From contig BCIO01000003.1 in NCBI GenBank assembly GCA_001599975.1, forward strand, positions 3,349,727-3,413,726: 64,000 nt of DNA. The letters are read 5' to 3'. A program made the position numbers and the translations under genes. The stretch is from Cystobasidiopsis lactophilus. Its lineage: Eukaryota; Basidiomycota; Agaricostilbomycetes; Agaricostilbales; Chionosphaeraceae. Below the pieces are notes generated by a model that saw only the letters and a program-made list of their open reading frames with translations, was not told the DNA's origin and did no database searches. This document shows, in pieces, positions 24,023 to 34,632 of this stretch. Numbering within the stretch: position 1 is the stretch's first letter; each line of letters begins with the position of its first letter.

Positions 24023-25320
24023 CTAGCCGCGGCCGAACGTTACCGGCTTATCAAACACAAAGGCTTCAAGAGCATGCATCAAGGCCTCGTGGGCAACGGA
24101 ACCGTTCTTCACTTTCTGCATATGCTCCGCCAAGTCTTTCAGCTGAGCTAGTGGTCAGCGATGGTTCCCCACGGGAAGAAGTGGTACCAAGCACCTTGCT
24201 GATCACCAACAGACAAGCACAGGCGGCCTTGTGAGCAGGCTCGGAATTTTGTCTGCTCTTGACATCGGTCTGAGCAGAGTCATGCGACTGAACCGAGGCT
24301 CAGAGTCATTCAAGCGGCAAAAGATGAGCCTTTTACCGTCTGTAAAACCATCAGGATCTCGGAAGCCGTGGGTGCACCCTCTGTACGCTTCCAAAGCTTT
24401 GCTCGGCCAAGTTAGCATACTCCCTAAAATGCAGAAAACGGCCTACGGCATGCAATTGTGTGATGCAATCACCTGCCAGAAGGGTGATTCACAGGTGGCA
24501 AGATTTTTGAAAGCACCACTCACGCATGACAGAGCACTTCAAGGACTCAGAAAACTCGGCCGAGAAACCTGGGCATACTGCGCCCAAGGTAGAAGTCTTA
24601 ACCCCAGCCTGTGGCACTGCTTGAACTTCGGGCCGCGGATCCCATTCGCAATGAGGGCGGGACAAACTTTGTGTAGGTTGAGTCCAATTATCACAGGCTT
24701 GGCCTCGTAGTCAATGAGGGCCAGGTCCAGACACCGGAGAAAGTCACGGAAGAAGATGGGTATCGCCAGCAGTTCTTTGGCCAGATTCTCTTCGAGTGCC
24801 TCCCGCCAGCCCGCGATCAGTTTGTCCACCTTCGACTAGTGTCAGCAAGCAGAAACGACCACCGTGGATCAGGACGGGAAATTACGTTCTGCGCTACCTC
24901 ATCACCGCCTGCCTTCTCGATGAAATTGCGTATCTAGCAGTCGCAAGGGTAAGAGCATCCCAGAACGCTCGAACTCGCCGTACCTTGGTGGTACAGGAGA
25001 TGATGACTGCTTCCCAGTGGGCCTTTTGAACTTTCGAGTCCACGTCGGCGGGCAGCGTCACAGCCTGCCTCTAAGGTCAGATCTCGCACGCCCGGAATGT
25101 ACTTCCGCTCACAGAAAAGACTTCGTCTATCAACGAGCGCGCAGCTAATCTGTATGTCAGTCTCGTTGATTAAGGCACGTGGAGGAGATGACTCACCCTG
25201 ACTTTGGCTCTTCAACAGAGTGAAGACAGCCCATTCCTTGCTCTTAATTGACGTTTGGAGAGCCTCGATGATAAGCGCGCGAGGGACTGGGTGCTTTTGA
25301 GGAGATACACCCCCCAGCAT
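24023..25320 (-). CDS. Unrecognised helical protein, tandem paralogue 1
   Basis: Not recognised. ATG at 25320 starts MLGGVSPQKHPVPRALIIEA, leading to SKEWAVFTLLKSQSQ. After an intron come VTLPADVDSKVQKAHWEAVI and, later, VDKLIAGWREALEENLAKEL with LLAIPIFFRDFLRCLDLAL. The final exon reads LKDLAEHMQKVKNGSVAHEA and ends DKPVTFGRG with TAG at 24023-24025. It looks all-helical and soluble, without signal peptide or membrane helix. Every one of these blocks has a counterpart at the same order and about 2,400 bases further in the gene 26423-27717, so this is a tandem duplicate. At least six introns; not every exon in the middle (24200-24550) could be placed, so small errors or decay in this copy are possible. 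Confidence 0.6.
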
Positions 25321-26049
25321 ATTGTTCGTGGCTTGGGAAGAGGGTAGGCAGTCGGCCCCCAGGCCTTTTGAAACAGCGTCTCAACGTACATGCAGCGCCA
25401 CAATACGACACAGTGGGCGTCTCGCTCGCAACGCCATAGAAGTCACTATGGACAGGCCTGTCGAGCAATAGGCTACTGTCAGACTGCCTCAGTGAGACTC
25501 CTTGATTTTGAGTCGTGCCTAGGCGAGCAAAGACCCATAACCGTAGAACGAGAAGGCCAGCAGGGCATTTTTGGCTTTGAAAAGAGCTAGGGCTTGCATT
25601 CTGGCTGTCTCGGTACAGCTCTTGAAGCGGTGGTACTGCTGTGACTGCAGCTGAGAGGGCCATGGGCAAGTGGCTGTCGCGCCGACGGACGTCTATGGCT
25701 TCGCTGACTTGAGCATTGGGGTCATTGTCATGCAGATGGCATGACGTTTACACAATAAGACTGTAGATGACCGAGACGGGGCTAGAGCATGAGCCAGAGA
25801 TGCTCGCGGGCAGACCGGCTGACATTGTCCACTGGAGCCCTTTGTAGCAAAGGCCGCGCCGCGAAAGCGTGCGAAGTCTCAAAGTACACGCAAGACTCTT
25901 CTCACAGCCGTAGTCGACTTTGGTGGTTTGACCGGAGCGCTGAATGGATCCAAGCCAGCTGCCAGTTTTGGATTGACTTCTGGAGCAAAAAGGATTTGAA
26001 GGCGCTTCGCCCTATTGAGAATGTATCTGGTCGAAGAGATGGCCATTAA
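25321..26049. other. Upstream region of paralogue 1
   Basis: About 730 bases from the start of paralogue 1 to the duplicated ARL1 fragment. Open frames such as 25244-25669 on the minus strand overlap the start region and are probably leader sequence. It should contain the promoter of paralogue 1 and, at its right edge, the duplication junction. Confidence 0.4.
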
Positions 26050-26088
26050 GCCAGAAAGAAGGTCGAGGAGAACGCGATGCTCATTTGG
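26015..26088 (-). pseudogene. Truncated copy of ARL1 exon 1
   Basis: On the minus strand, ATG at about 26082 reads MSIAFSSTFFLA and then stops. ARL1 exon 1 at 23690 reads MGVAFSSIFSRLS. The flanking bases on the ATG side (26083-26105 versus 23691-23713) are nearly identical, while similarity is lost a few codons into the ORF. This marks the edge of the duplicated segment inside ARL1 exon 1. Glycine 2 has become serine, so even the leader peptide would not be myristoylated. Confidence 0.75.
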
Positions 26089-26422
26089 GATTGCTCAGCG
26101 CGGTTGGCGCTCCCTTCCAGTGAGGTCGGAGAGTGGGCATGTTGCAGAGGCTGGCAGTGGGGGAGGGCGGGTGCTGTGAGCAGGGGCGTCACCGGGACAT
26201 CCACAAAGCGGTTCAACTGGCGCCTCAAGAGCGAAGGCAAGAGTAGGCGGCTGAGCGCAAGAGAGAGGCGCTCCGCCAACTCAGGCAAAAGGACGACAGC
26301 CTTTTTGCCACCGAAGAGACTCTAGAGGCATAGAGACAAGTTTGTTGGAACGAGGCAAGCGTTTTTACATTGAAATGATAGGAATAAAGGAATCTAATGC
26401 GAGGATGGCAAGGCCCTACAGC
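26050..26422. repeat. Right copy of the duplicated flank
   Basis: Counterpart of 23660-24022. Long identical blocks are visible, including the region 26277-26310 and 26335-26390, interrupted by a few short insertions and deletions. It carries the former ARL1 promoter, now placed between the two paralogues, and the 3' flank of paralogue 2. Confidence 0.85.
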
Positions 26423-27717
26423 CTAGCAAAGCGTCACCGGCTCATTGAACACGAAGGCATGGAGAGCATGCATCAAGGCCTGGTGGGCAACGGAACCGTT
26501 CTTCACTTTCTGCATGTCTTTCGCCAAGTACTTCAGCTAAGGTGCTGATCAGCGATAATTGCTTACTAGAGGAGGAATTTCAGCGTACCTTGCCCGCTAC
26601 CAAGACAAAAGAGTGAGGGCGTCCAGGTTGTGATGGGTGGTGCTCGCGTGCAGTGTCATACAGCTGTATTGAATCTCAGAATTGAGCGAATAATGGCAAA
26701 AGGAAAGCATATCCCCACTTCCTCGAAGTGTCGCAATACATTTGATGCGGTAGCAGGTCCATTGAAGGTTGGCCAAGCCTTCGAGCTGCTGAGAATCCAG
26801 CTTCATATTGTGTGCAAAACAGACCTACTTTACGAATCACCTGTACGCCAGCATCTTCGAAAAGGATCAGAGATTCCATGTTGGCGTCTTTGACGCTAGA
26901 GTACATACTCATAGCGGGGTCATCCAAGAAAGCAAAGCGGTCGCGGTTGAGCTCAAAGCACGCTTCTTCTATAACACGGGGTTCAACACCGGCCTGCAGC
27001 ATTGTGTGAGCTTCCAAGCAGCAAAGCTGATTCGCAACAAGCACAAACCTTGTAGAACTGGATGTTGATTTCGCCCAATCTCTCGCGGTGCTCAATACCG
27101 ACGTCGGCCAGGCGGTGAAGAAAGTGGCGGAAGAAAATCGGTATCTCCAGCAGCTCCTGGGCCAGGTTCTTCTCAAGGGCTTCTTCCCAGCACCCAATCA
27201 GTTTGTCGAGCTGTAGCTATAGTAAATCAAATTGAAAATTTGACCGGCCAGACCGTATCTTACGTGCTCTTTCATATTTCGAAGGATGACGTTCTGGTTC
27301 GCGGCCTCCTTGGTAATGATCTTGGGAATCTGAACATCAGAAAGAAAATTAAGCGGTATTATTAACAGTGTCTAGACAAAATCTACCTCGTCACACGAGC
27401 TGATGACTTTCTTCCAATGAGCCTTCTGTACGCCCGGGTCTATCTCGTCGGGGAGCGTGATTCTCTGCAAATGAAGTCAAAACAAGTTGGGCTGACGGAG
27501 TCTGTCCTTACATCAAAGAGATTCTCGACCGCAGACTCCCAGACTATGCGGGACGCTTAGAGTTGTTGGTCGGACCAACAGGGAAACGCGCTTCACCTTG
27601 ACGACTGGCTTTGAAGAATGTAAAGAACGCCAACTCTCCTTGCATGATGCCCTTTTGATGAGCCCGAATGCGAGTCGCCAGGGTGGCTTCGGTCACAGGG
27701 GGAGATGGAGTATACAT
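26423..27717 (-). CDS. Unrecognised helical protein, tandem paralogue 2
   Basis: Not recognised. ATG at 27717 starts MYTPSPPVTEATLATRIRAH and leads to GELAFFTFFKASRQ. Spliced blocks follow in order: VWESAVENLFD, ITLPDEIDPGVQKAHWKKVI, SSCDEIPKIITKEA, NVILRNMKEH, LDKLIGCWEEALEKNLAQEL, LEIPIFFRHFLHRLADVGIE and INIQFYK. Further on are AGVEPRVIEEACFELNRDRF and a region around MSMYSSVKDANMESLILFED. A C-terminal exon with KYLAKDMQKVKNGSVAHQAL ends NEPVTLC at TAG 26423-26425. At least seven introns of about 50-60 bases. Predicted helical, charged, soluble, about 290-300 residues. The matching gene is 24023-25320. This copy reads more cleanly than copy 1. Function unknown. Confidence 0.65.
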
Positions 27718-28331
27718 CTTCTAGGGTAGACTGAGAGCAAAAGGCGAGCGAGCGTTGAAAGCGGTCGGACGTTGCAGCTAGCAGTCAGGAGCAAATACAA
27801 CTGATTCGAGAGGGATGGCACGAGCTGAAGCGGTCTCCGAAAAGATGCTGCTATGAGGCGAGGGGCGCTAGAGCAAGTTCGTGTACGAGGGGTAAACGGT
27901 TGAGGGAAACCAACTGAGCCAGGCAAAGAACTGGAACAGAACAGAAGACGTATTCTGGTGCAGCGTCGTCAAAGTCACTAGTCGACCTCGTTTCGCTGCA
28001 CAAAGGTCCAACTAGAAGCTTGGTCGGGCCTTTGCAAAATGCGACCCAGAGGCTGGCCCGGGCGCTCAGGAAGCTGCAAGCTAAGTAAAGGGCAAGAACT
28101 TGAAGGCATGCATCAGAGTCTAAGGCGGCCGGCCATTATGAGGCTGGTCAACGAGCCGCGCATCAAAACGGGGCACTCTCGGTGGCAGGTGTCCTTCGGG
28201 CGCTCCTAGCCAGTCACAATCCAGTCTCAGACCATAACCCGAGCCAACAAGACCAAGCAAAGCGAATTGTGGAGTCAGGGCAACCTGTTTCTTGGAGCTC
28301 GACCGCCACCTTCCCGCGCCAAGGCAAAGTG
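27718..28331. promoter_or_regulatory. Divergent promoter region of paralogue 2 and SUB1
   Basis: About 610 bases between two divergent start codons. No specific binding site is recognised. The open frame 28182-28559 on the plus strand overlaps the SUB1 leader in the same region and is extended upstream only because no stop intervenes. Confidence 0.4.
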
Positions 28332-29117
28332 ATGGGCAAGAAGCGCGAGGCCAAGTCTGAATCGGAGGAGGACGAGGGCGTGCCTTCGTCGTCGCGCGAC
28401 GCCTCGGAGGAGGCTCCCAAGCCGGCCAAGAAGGTCAAGAAGGACGACAAGCAGCCCGAGGTGCGCTCTCGAGTTGCTTTCAAGGTTCGCCAGCTGACGG
28501 CGCAGGAAAGCAGGCTACTACGTCCGCTGCTGCTGTGCACAAAGAAGCTACTTCGATGAAAACCAACGCCGAGGGTGAGCTGTCCTTCCTGTGAGCTCGG
28601 TTGGGAGCTCTCGTTCTGAGGTCATGCAGGCGAATCTTACGCTGAGGTGCGACCTCTTCTCCCTCATGCGTAACGTATAACAGCTTATAGTCGTCCGTCA
28701 CACAGCTGGGCAGCAAAAGGCGTGTCACCGTCCGCACCTTCAAGAAGAAAGTCCTGATTGATATGTCCGCTCTCCCCCTTCCCTCTGGCTTTGAAACCCT
28801 CGCATTGACTTTCTACGTGCAGCCGCGAATTCTGTACGTCCTCCATCACTTGCGCCGGCTCATGCTAATCCGCGGAAGCAGACGAGAAAGACGGCGAGAC
28901 GAAGCCGGGCAACAAGGGCATCGCTCTCTCGCCCGCCGATGTGAGCGCTCCCGATCGGCGACAGTTGAGCTTGATGCTGAACTTCCCCGTCTCCGCAATT
29001 CACAGTGGGAGACCTTGAAAGGCTTGATCCCTGCCGTTGGTCTTGCCCTCACTCAATGTCTCCTTTTGCTGATGGAGTCTTCAACAGGTCGACTCGGCCG
29101 TCCAAAAGCTCAGCTAG
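28332..29117 (+). CDS. SUB1: Transcriptional coactivator Sub1/PC4
   Basis: Single-stranded-DNA-binding transcription coactivator acting with RNA polymerase II. ATG at 28332 begins MGKKREAKSESEEDEG, an acidic-serine N-terminus typical of PC4, followed by a lysine-rich stretch. The PC4 fold is then assembled from very small exons: QLGSKRRVTVRTFKKKVLID, REFYEKDGETKPGNKGIALS, PADWETLKGLIPAVDSAVQK, then LS and TAG at 29115-29117. This matches the family pattern NKRRVTVRKFKGKVLVDIRE...GKKGISLTPAQWEAL. At least seven introns interrupt about 130 residues; one exon is only 11-12 bases long (about 28798-28834 region). The high intron density is unusual for so short a gene. Confidence 0.9.
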
Positions 29118-29610
29118 AGCACTGTCCCTTGTCTTACTGAAAAGTGTATACGATTCTTATGAACCCTGTGTCGAAGCGCCAAAGGTAGGCGGCCGGGTTG
29201 CAAAGCGTCGAGTTTTGCACTGAGACTCGCGATTTTGGTCTTCTGCAGCTGCAAGAGGAAGAGCTGTCTACTGTTCGTCGTCTGCCCGTTCTGTAGCTTG
29301 CTCATAGCTGAGAGAGCTGTGAGCGACGAGCAGACCGGGAAGCCGCGCGGAATCCTGCTCTGCCCAATATGGCACCCTCCGGAGACTTTTCCCTTGTGCA
29401 ACGGGCGAACCCCTTCCCCTCTGACCTGCCGTCTATTTGTCTTCTAGCGTCTCCACTTTGAGGCAGCCCGATTGTGGAGAGGCGAGAAGATTGCATCGCC
29501 TTACGTCTTTGCGCCGACTGACTTGGCTCGTGCGCACTCCTTGGCTTGTGCAAATTCCAAGGGCACCCTTCTTGACCAGTGACAGCCACTGCTTTTTGAC
29601 CTTCGAAAAC
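29118..29610. other. Upstream region of the first membrane-protein gene
   Basis: About 490 bases between SUB1 and the next plus-strand gene. Only short unsupported frames. Probably SUB1 3' region plus the promoter of the membrane protein gene. Confidence 0.4.
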
Positions 29611-30620
29611 ATGGCCAGAGGTGCGCAGCTCTCGCCGGCTGCAGAGGACCGCCCTCTGACGTGGGGGGAGTGTCCACAGAGACGCTTTTTGTTCCCCGAC
29701 TGCTGGCCTTGTTGTTGACAGCGGGCGCCGCCATTTGCCTCGTCGCCGCTTGTGGATGGTCTGTCATTTACTCGTAGCTCCTGGACATTGGCTGACAGGA
29801 CTTGTGGCGGACAGGGAGCTGCACGAGTGAGCGCGACGCCGGGTCTGACAGACCACTGTTGACAGCTCGCGTCCACAGCAAAACCAGCAAACAGGACAAG
29901 GCCAAGCGCGAGATCCCTGGCTCCACTTTGCACTTGGGTGATATCGTCGCCGTCACCGTGAGTTTCAAGTGGTGCTCCCTCTGCAGCCAACCCTGGTGCT
30001 GATGCCTCCCGTTCCCCTCAGGCTGTCAGCGTCACCTTTGCCGGTCTCGTCCTCATGTTCTTCCTCGCCTGCCTCGTCACCATCTGGACCGACTTCGTCT
30101 CCCTTTCGCTCAAGGTCAAAGCCGCTGTTTGGGCGTGCTCTCCGTCATGATGATCGCCATCAGCGTCGCCGACACGGTGCGCCTCGCTTTCCTTCTACAT
30201 CTCAGTGTGCATTCTGATGTAGGTAGTGTGTGCCGCACAGGTCATCGTCGCCAAGCGCTCGGCCAAGCTCACGTCCACCGTCATACCCTCCGCTGTTCTC
30301 GGCCGCCTCGTCGCTGCCTCTGGCGAATCCCTGGCTTACAAAGACAACAAGGCTCCCAAAGCCCTCGTGGGTGTCCCTTCGCTTGCCACTCCAAGTTGTG
30401 ATCACGTCTCATCCGTGCCATGGGCGACCCGCAGGCCATCACCGTCTGGCTGACCTGGCTCTTCGTCACCATCACCGCCATCTTATACTCCCTCGCTCAT
30501 CGCTCGGCCAAGCGCGACGCTCCCATCGCCACCACCTCGGGCGCCGCCATCCCTGACGGCGGCGTTGGAGCCAGTCCTCCCGCTGAGCGCAAGATGTCCA
30601 CCGACAAGACCGCCGTCTGA
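29611..30620 (+). CDS. Small four-helix membrane protein, family member 1
   Basis: Unrecognised family. ATG at 29611 gives MAR, then an intron of about 64 bases leads to ETLFVPRLLALLLTAGAAI (helix 1) ending CLVAACGW. Short exons follow: ELHD and KTSKQDKAKREIPGSTLHLG. Helix 2 is AVSVTFAGLVLMFFLACLVT, helix 3 LGVLSVMMIAISVADT. Then comes the conserved VIVAKRSAKLTST...ESLAYKDN loop, and helix 4 AITVWLTWLFVTITAILYSL with a basic, then low-complexity tail ending STDKTAV. Members 2 and 3 show the same exon order. Between helix 2 and helix 3 (about 30120-30130) the frame does not join: the sequence appears to lack one base, and no plausible intron repairs it. This is either an assembly error or a broken gene. 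Function unknown. Confidence 0.6.
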
Positions 30621-31092
30621 ACCTCCCCGCCCCCTTCCCAATACAATCATACGTATATACCCCGTCCAAGCCCCGGCAAGAGTTGGCTTTTGTGTGCGCA
30701 TCTTGCGCGCTTGTAGAGACCCTCTCCCCCCATTTCTTTTCACGATCTCTGACGAGCCCAAAGCCTTGTGTCTCCTTTTGAACTCTACTCTCCCTAATTG
30801 ACGGCGTTGTGGCCGATTGCATACCATTTTTGGAGCCCTGCGACTTTTGCCACCGCCGAGCTTTGCAGCTTTTGACCCTCAACCCTTCCTTTCAAATCTT
30901 GCCCCAACATCGTTTCACGCTCGTTTTATGGTCAAACACTGAATACACCGGCTATCAGTACACGCTCCAGCCGCGGGCCAGCCTCTGTCGAGCGTGCATG
31001 CAGCAGAGACCGATTCGAGGTTCGGGACGCTTTCGAGGGTTGAAGACCGCCGTATGTGCTTGACCCTCTAGACAGCTAGAGCGTCTAAGTAA
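30621..31092. other. Intergenic region between membrane-protein genes 1 and 2
   Basis: About 470 bases, pyrimidine-rich on the plus strand from 30620 to 30800. It probably contains the 3' region of member 1 and the promoter of member 2. No further gene seen. Confidence 0.45.
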
Positions 31093-32242
31093 ATGGCGTC
31101 GGCGTATACAGGCCCCAGACCTCCCTCGCTTTCGGTCCCAGATGAATCGCCCATCGACTGCCAGCTTCGCCGGCGTTGCTCCTGCGGGAAGCTGCCTCGG
31201 CTCCTTGTGCATGCTCTCCTGTATGTACCACCCCATTCGATGCTGCCTGAAAGCGGCGCTCAAGGACTAGGGACAGTCGAGTGCTGCTTTTGCTTCATGG
31301 GCGTGCTCGCCATGGTCTTGCCGGTCTTGGTCCCCATCTTCTCCCACGGCTTGGTGATGGCGCCCAGCATCGCTTTGATGGTCATCTGTGTCAAGTAGAC
31401 GTCCTTTGAGTGGTGCCAGGGAGAGACTTTGACCTTGATTGTCTGACAGGGCCTTGGACCTGTAAGCTACAAAGCAGACTCCTGCGTCTCCAGAGTTTGA
31501 CCTTCTGTTAATCAGCGAGGACCACTTGCAAGATCTCGCCAAGTTGGCCGGAGGACACGTCGAGCTGCCCGATATTCACTTGTTGATCGTGGGTTCAAAT
31601 TCCGCGAGATCGATCTGGGCGGCATTGTTGACGGGCTCAAAATGCCACACAGACACTCTCGTTCTTGCACGCCATCTTCATCTGCTTGCTGATTGTAGGC
31701 CCATTGACCCGTTCTCTGGGGACCGACGCAGCTCACGTTAACTTCTCTCGAAAGACTTTTGGCTTGGCGTGCTACTTCAAAGCATTCTTCACGCCACCGT
31801 TCGAGACGCCTCGCAATCCCGTGATGCAGCTGCGTCTCGCGTGGCCCGTTTCTTTGGTGCATCTCCTGGCCCTTTGCATCGCCAACACGGTGAGCGCTTG
31901 CCGCCTTGATGTACCTTGCGTGCCGTTGAAGGCGATCAAATGGCGATCCAGGTCGTCGTTTTCACCACCTCGATGAAGTTCACCGCCAACAGCGGTGTGT
32001 CGTCCGATCTGGACTTCCAAGGTCACTTTGATCAGCCGTCGCTGGCCTACCAAGACATTCGCCCTTTTAGGAACATGGTATGAAATTTGCCTCTTTCGGC
32101 TACCCTCTCGCCGAGCTTCACACTCGAACGACAACAGGTGATATGCTCGTGGGCCTTGGTCCTTCCCGTGGTTTACTATACCTATCTCAACCTGCGCCGC
32201 CTGGACAATAATGACGGGGACCTAGAAGGCCACGCTTTATGA
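31093..32242 (+). CDS. Small four-helix membrane protein, family member 2
   Basis: Paralogue of the genes at 29611 and 37345. ATG at 31093 gives MASAYTGPRPPSLSVPDESP, then helix 1 GVLAMVLPVLVPIFSHGLVM ending ALMVICVK. Across two introns come ALDLEDHLQDLAKLAGGHVE and PDIHLLI. Helix 2 is FLHAIFICLLIVGPLTRSL, helix 3 LRLAWPVSLVHLLALCIANT. After another intron the signature VVVFTTSMKFTANSG...PSLAYQDI appears, and the last exon gives VICSWALVLPVVYYTYLNLR, a basic patch and an acidic tail ending GHAL at TGA 32240-32242. About 250 residues, at least five introns. No known domain recognised; the topology suggests an endomembrane or plasma-membrane protein. Confidence 0.7.
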
Positions 32243-32808
32243 GCTGTTCTGCTCAGCAGTACTTTGGTCCACGCAGCTTTGGCATTTGATCGCATCGTAT
32301 ATGGATATTTGCGTCGCCCTCGCTTCAAGCCACACAACCTTCAGTCCCAGATCTCAACTTTCCTTTCCACCCACTCGCTTTCAGCATTCAAAGTTCCACC
32401 TCTGTCAAGACATTAATTCGCTCTTCATACTCGTCAAGGCCTAGTTTCGCCTTCTCATCCGTGCCGTGCCCGGCAGTCGTCGATCGTCTTGCCATCAGCC
32501 ATCCTTTCATGTCGGACTTTGGTCACTGACCGCTTTTGATTGAATTCAACTCTCGCTCATCTTTGCAATTTCTCGACTATCGCTTGTCGCCTATGTTCGT
32601 CTCCTGACGACCTGCAACACTGGCCTGACGACCTGGAACACTGGCCTTACAAGACCGCGACCTACCTGTTTCCACGAATGAAGCACTCCATATACGATCA
32701 AAAGCAGCGTCTGGCCTTTCGATCTCTCAAGAGTGGATTTGCAATGAACTATACACGCAGCTTGCATCCTGCTCTTCACCATCTAGATCTGAGTATGGCC
32801 CTTGGGAT
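32243..32808. other. Convergent intergenic region
   Basis: About 570 bases between member 2 (+) and the TPR gene (-). A plus-strand frame 32540-32944 runs into the TPR gene antisense and is not supported. A short direct duplication is visible at about 32613-32649 (CTGGCCTGACGACCTGG-like units). Confidence 0.45.
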
Positions 32809-34632
32809 TCAAGCTGAGACCGAGCCTGTCCGACAGAAGCACGACGCCTTGAGCGGGACATCAGCAACGGACTTGGCGATGATCAGGCCGCGCTTGACCA
32901 TGGCGGCCTCCCCTGCTCGCCCCATTTTCACCAAACACTCGTAATAGCCCACCAACGCCCAGACGTTGTCCGGATGCTGATAGGCCCGAGGAAGTGTGTC
33001 GTTGAACCCGAGATCCGCCGCATAGACCTCGGCCGCTCGTTCGACCTGCCCTTGCTCCAGCAATAAGGCGCCCAAAGCGTGGCGAGGCGGCATCATCCAA
33101 GGCCAAGGTTCGTCATAGTGGATATCGTCGCATCGTTTGACGGCTTCTTCCAGTTGTGTAAAAGCCTTTTCGAAGTCGCCTTTGCGGTAGCTGATCTCGC
33201 CTGCCAGCATTGACTCGCCGACCGCCAGAATGACTGAGCATTGGTTGGACGGAAACTTCATGCGCGTGCTGGGTACACTTTTGCAGGCTGCTCGAAACAA
33301 CTCTTGCTGCTCTTCGGCTTCCTCTATACGGCCCAGCGCAGCCAAAGCGACCCCCTTGGCGTAGTGCATGGTCGCTGTCGTGACGCAATAAAGCTTCTTA
33401 TCGTCAGGCAGCGGGGTATCCAAGATCTCTTGCCACTTTCCGAAGCGAACGAGGATGTGTGGGCGCACTGTGAGGTAGACTTCCAGGATGTCTGCGAGTG
33501 GGGGATTGGTCGAGCTGATGACGGGGTGACCGAGGGACTTTTCCATGCCGTCCACCGCTTGAATGGAGTCGTGATACCTCCCCGACAGCATGGCGGCGTA
33601 GATGAGCAGCTCGTAGTCGTGCAGCCTGTAGACCGTGTAATTTGTGATGTCGCCAAATTCAGCGCGGTAGCGCTCGTCGCCTCGAATGGCGTCCCAATTG
33701 GCGGAGATTGCTTCTCGGTACGCCCCAGTTAGGAGATAGATGTGGCTGGGCATGTGGTTCAAATGTCCCCCATCTGGCACGAGATTTCGCAACCTGTCTG
33801 CACACAGGAGGCCGGCCTCTGGAGTGGGTGACATTTCGATGAAGTGGATCCAGAGATGCAATAGACCGGGATGAGAGCTCCAGCCCGGTGTGGCCAAGCT
33901 GACACGCAGGATGTCGTCGACTTCTTGGGTCGGAGCGCCAGGCGTCGCCTTCCCGGTTTTGATGTCCCAAAGATCCCATGGCCGCAAATTCATGAGCGCA
34001 TCTGCCGTCAACGCAGCAATATCGGGGTCAAGCTGGCCATGAGTGGCATAGCTAAATCCGGCCGTCGGTCTTTAGGTCTTGGTCTGCGAGAAACTGGATC
34101 AAATGACTCACATGTCCTTCATGGCTTTTGCGTACTTCTCGTTCGCGATATCGAAGTCTTCTTGAGTTGGCTTGCCAGGTGGCAGCCGCAGGGCGATAGC
34201 CTTCATGAGTGCCGCGCCCAAAGAGGTCCCCTCGGACAGTCGAGCAAGTCCCTCCGCCACCGCCCATTCGCACTGCGCCAGGCTTTCTGCATACTCGCTT
34301 GGTCCAAAGCACTTCCAAGGCTGGTTGTAATGTGGCCCAGACCTGTTCAAAGCGTGCAGTGATTAGCCGCCGACGCCGACTGCGCAGCTTCGGATTTCGA
34401 CCACTCACGCCAAAGCCAGACCGAAATAAGCAGCCAGGCAAGATCGGTCATGGACAATGGCTTGAAGGAAGCAAAAGCAGGCAGCTTCAAGGTTGAACCC
34501 GTAGAACCAGAGCAGCCCTCGATCCGCCCATTTGGCGGCGTCTGGCGCGCAAGTTGCAGCCGTGAGATGGCTCTTGTGTGGACCGAGGTTGTAATAAGGA
34601 TTGGATGCAGGAATTGGGGCAGGCAATATCAT
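32809..34632 (-). CDS. TPR-repeat protein
   Basis: Soluble protein built from helical tetratricopeptide-like repeats, about 560 residues. ATG at 34632 starts MILPAPIPASNPYYNLGPHK. The first exon contains AAKWADRGLLWFYGFNLEAA and ends FGLALA. A second exon gives the repeat with SLAQCEWAVAEGLARLSEGT; the third and longest covers the rest. A diagnostic block is HLNHMPSHIYLLTGAYREAI, and later repeats include MHYAKGVALAALGRIEEAEE and ALGALLLEQGQVERAAEVYA. The same MPSHIY-type signature occurs in TPR proteins found mainly in bacteria and some fungi (established pattern, from memory). Two introns (34057-34112 and 34342-34408 approximately). Two in-frame shadows on other frames are not genes. Function unknown; TPR domains usually mediate protein contacts. 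Confidence 0.85.
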
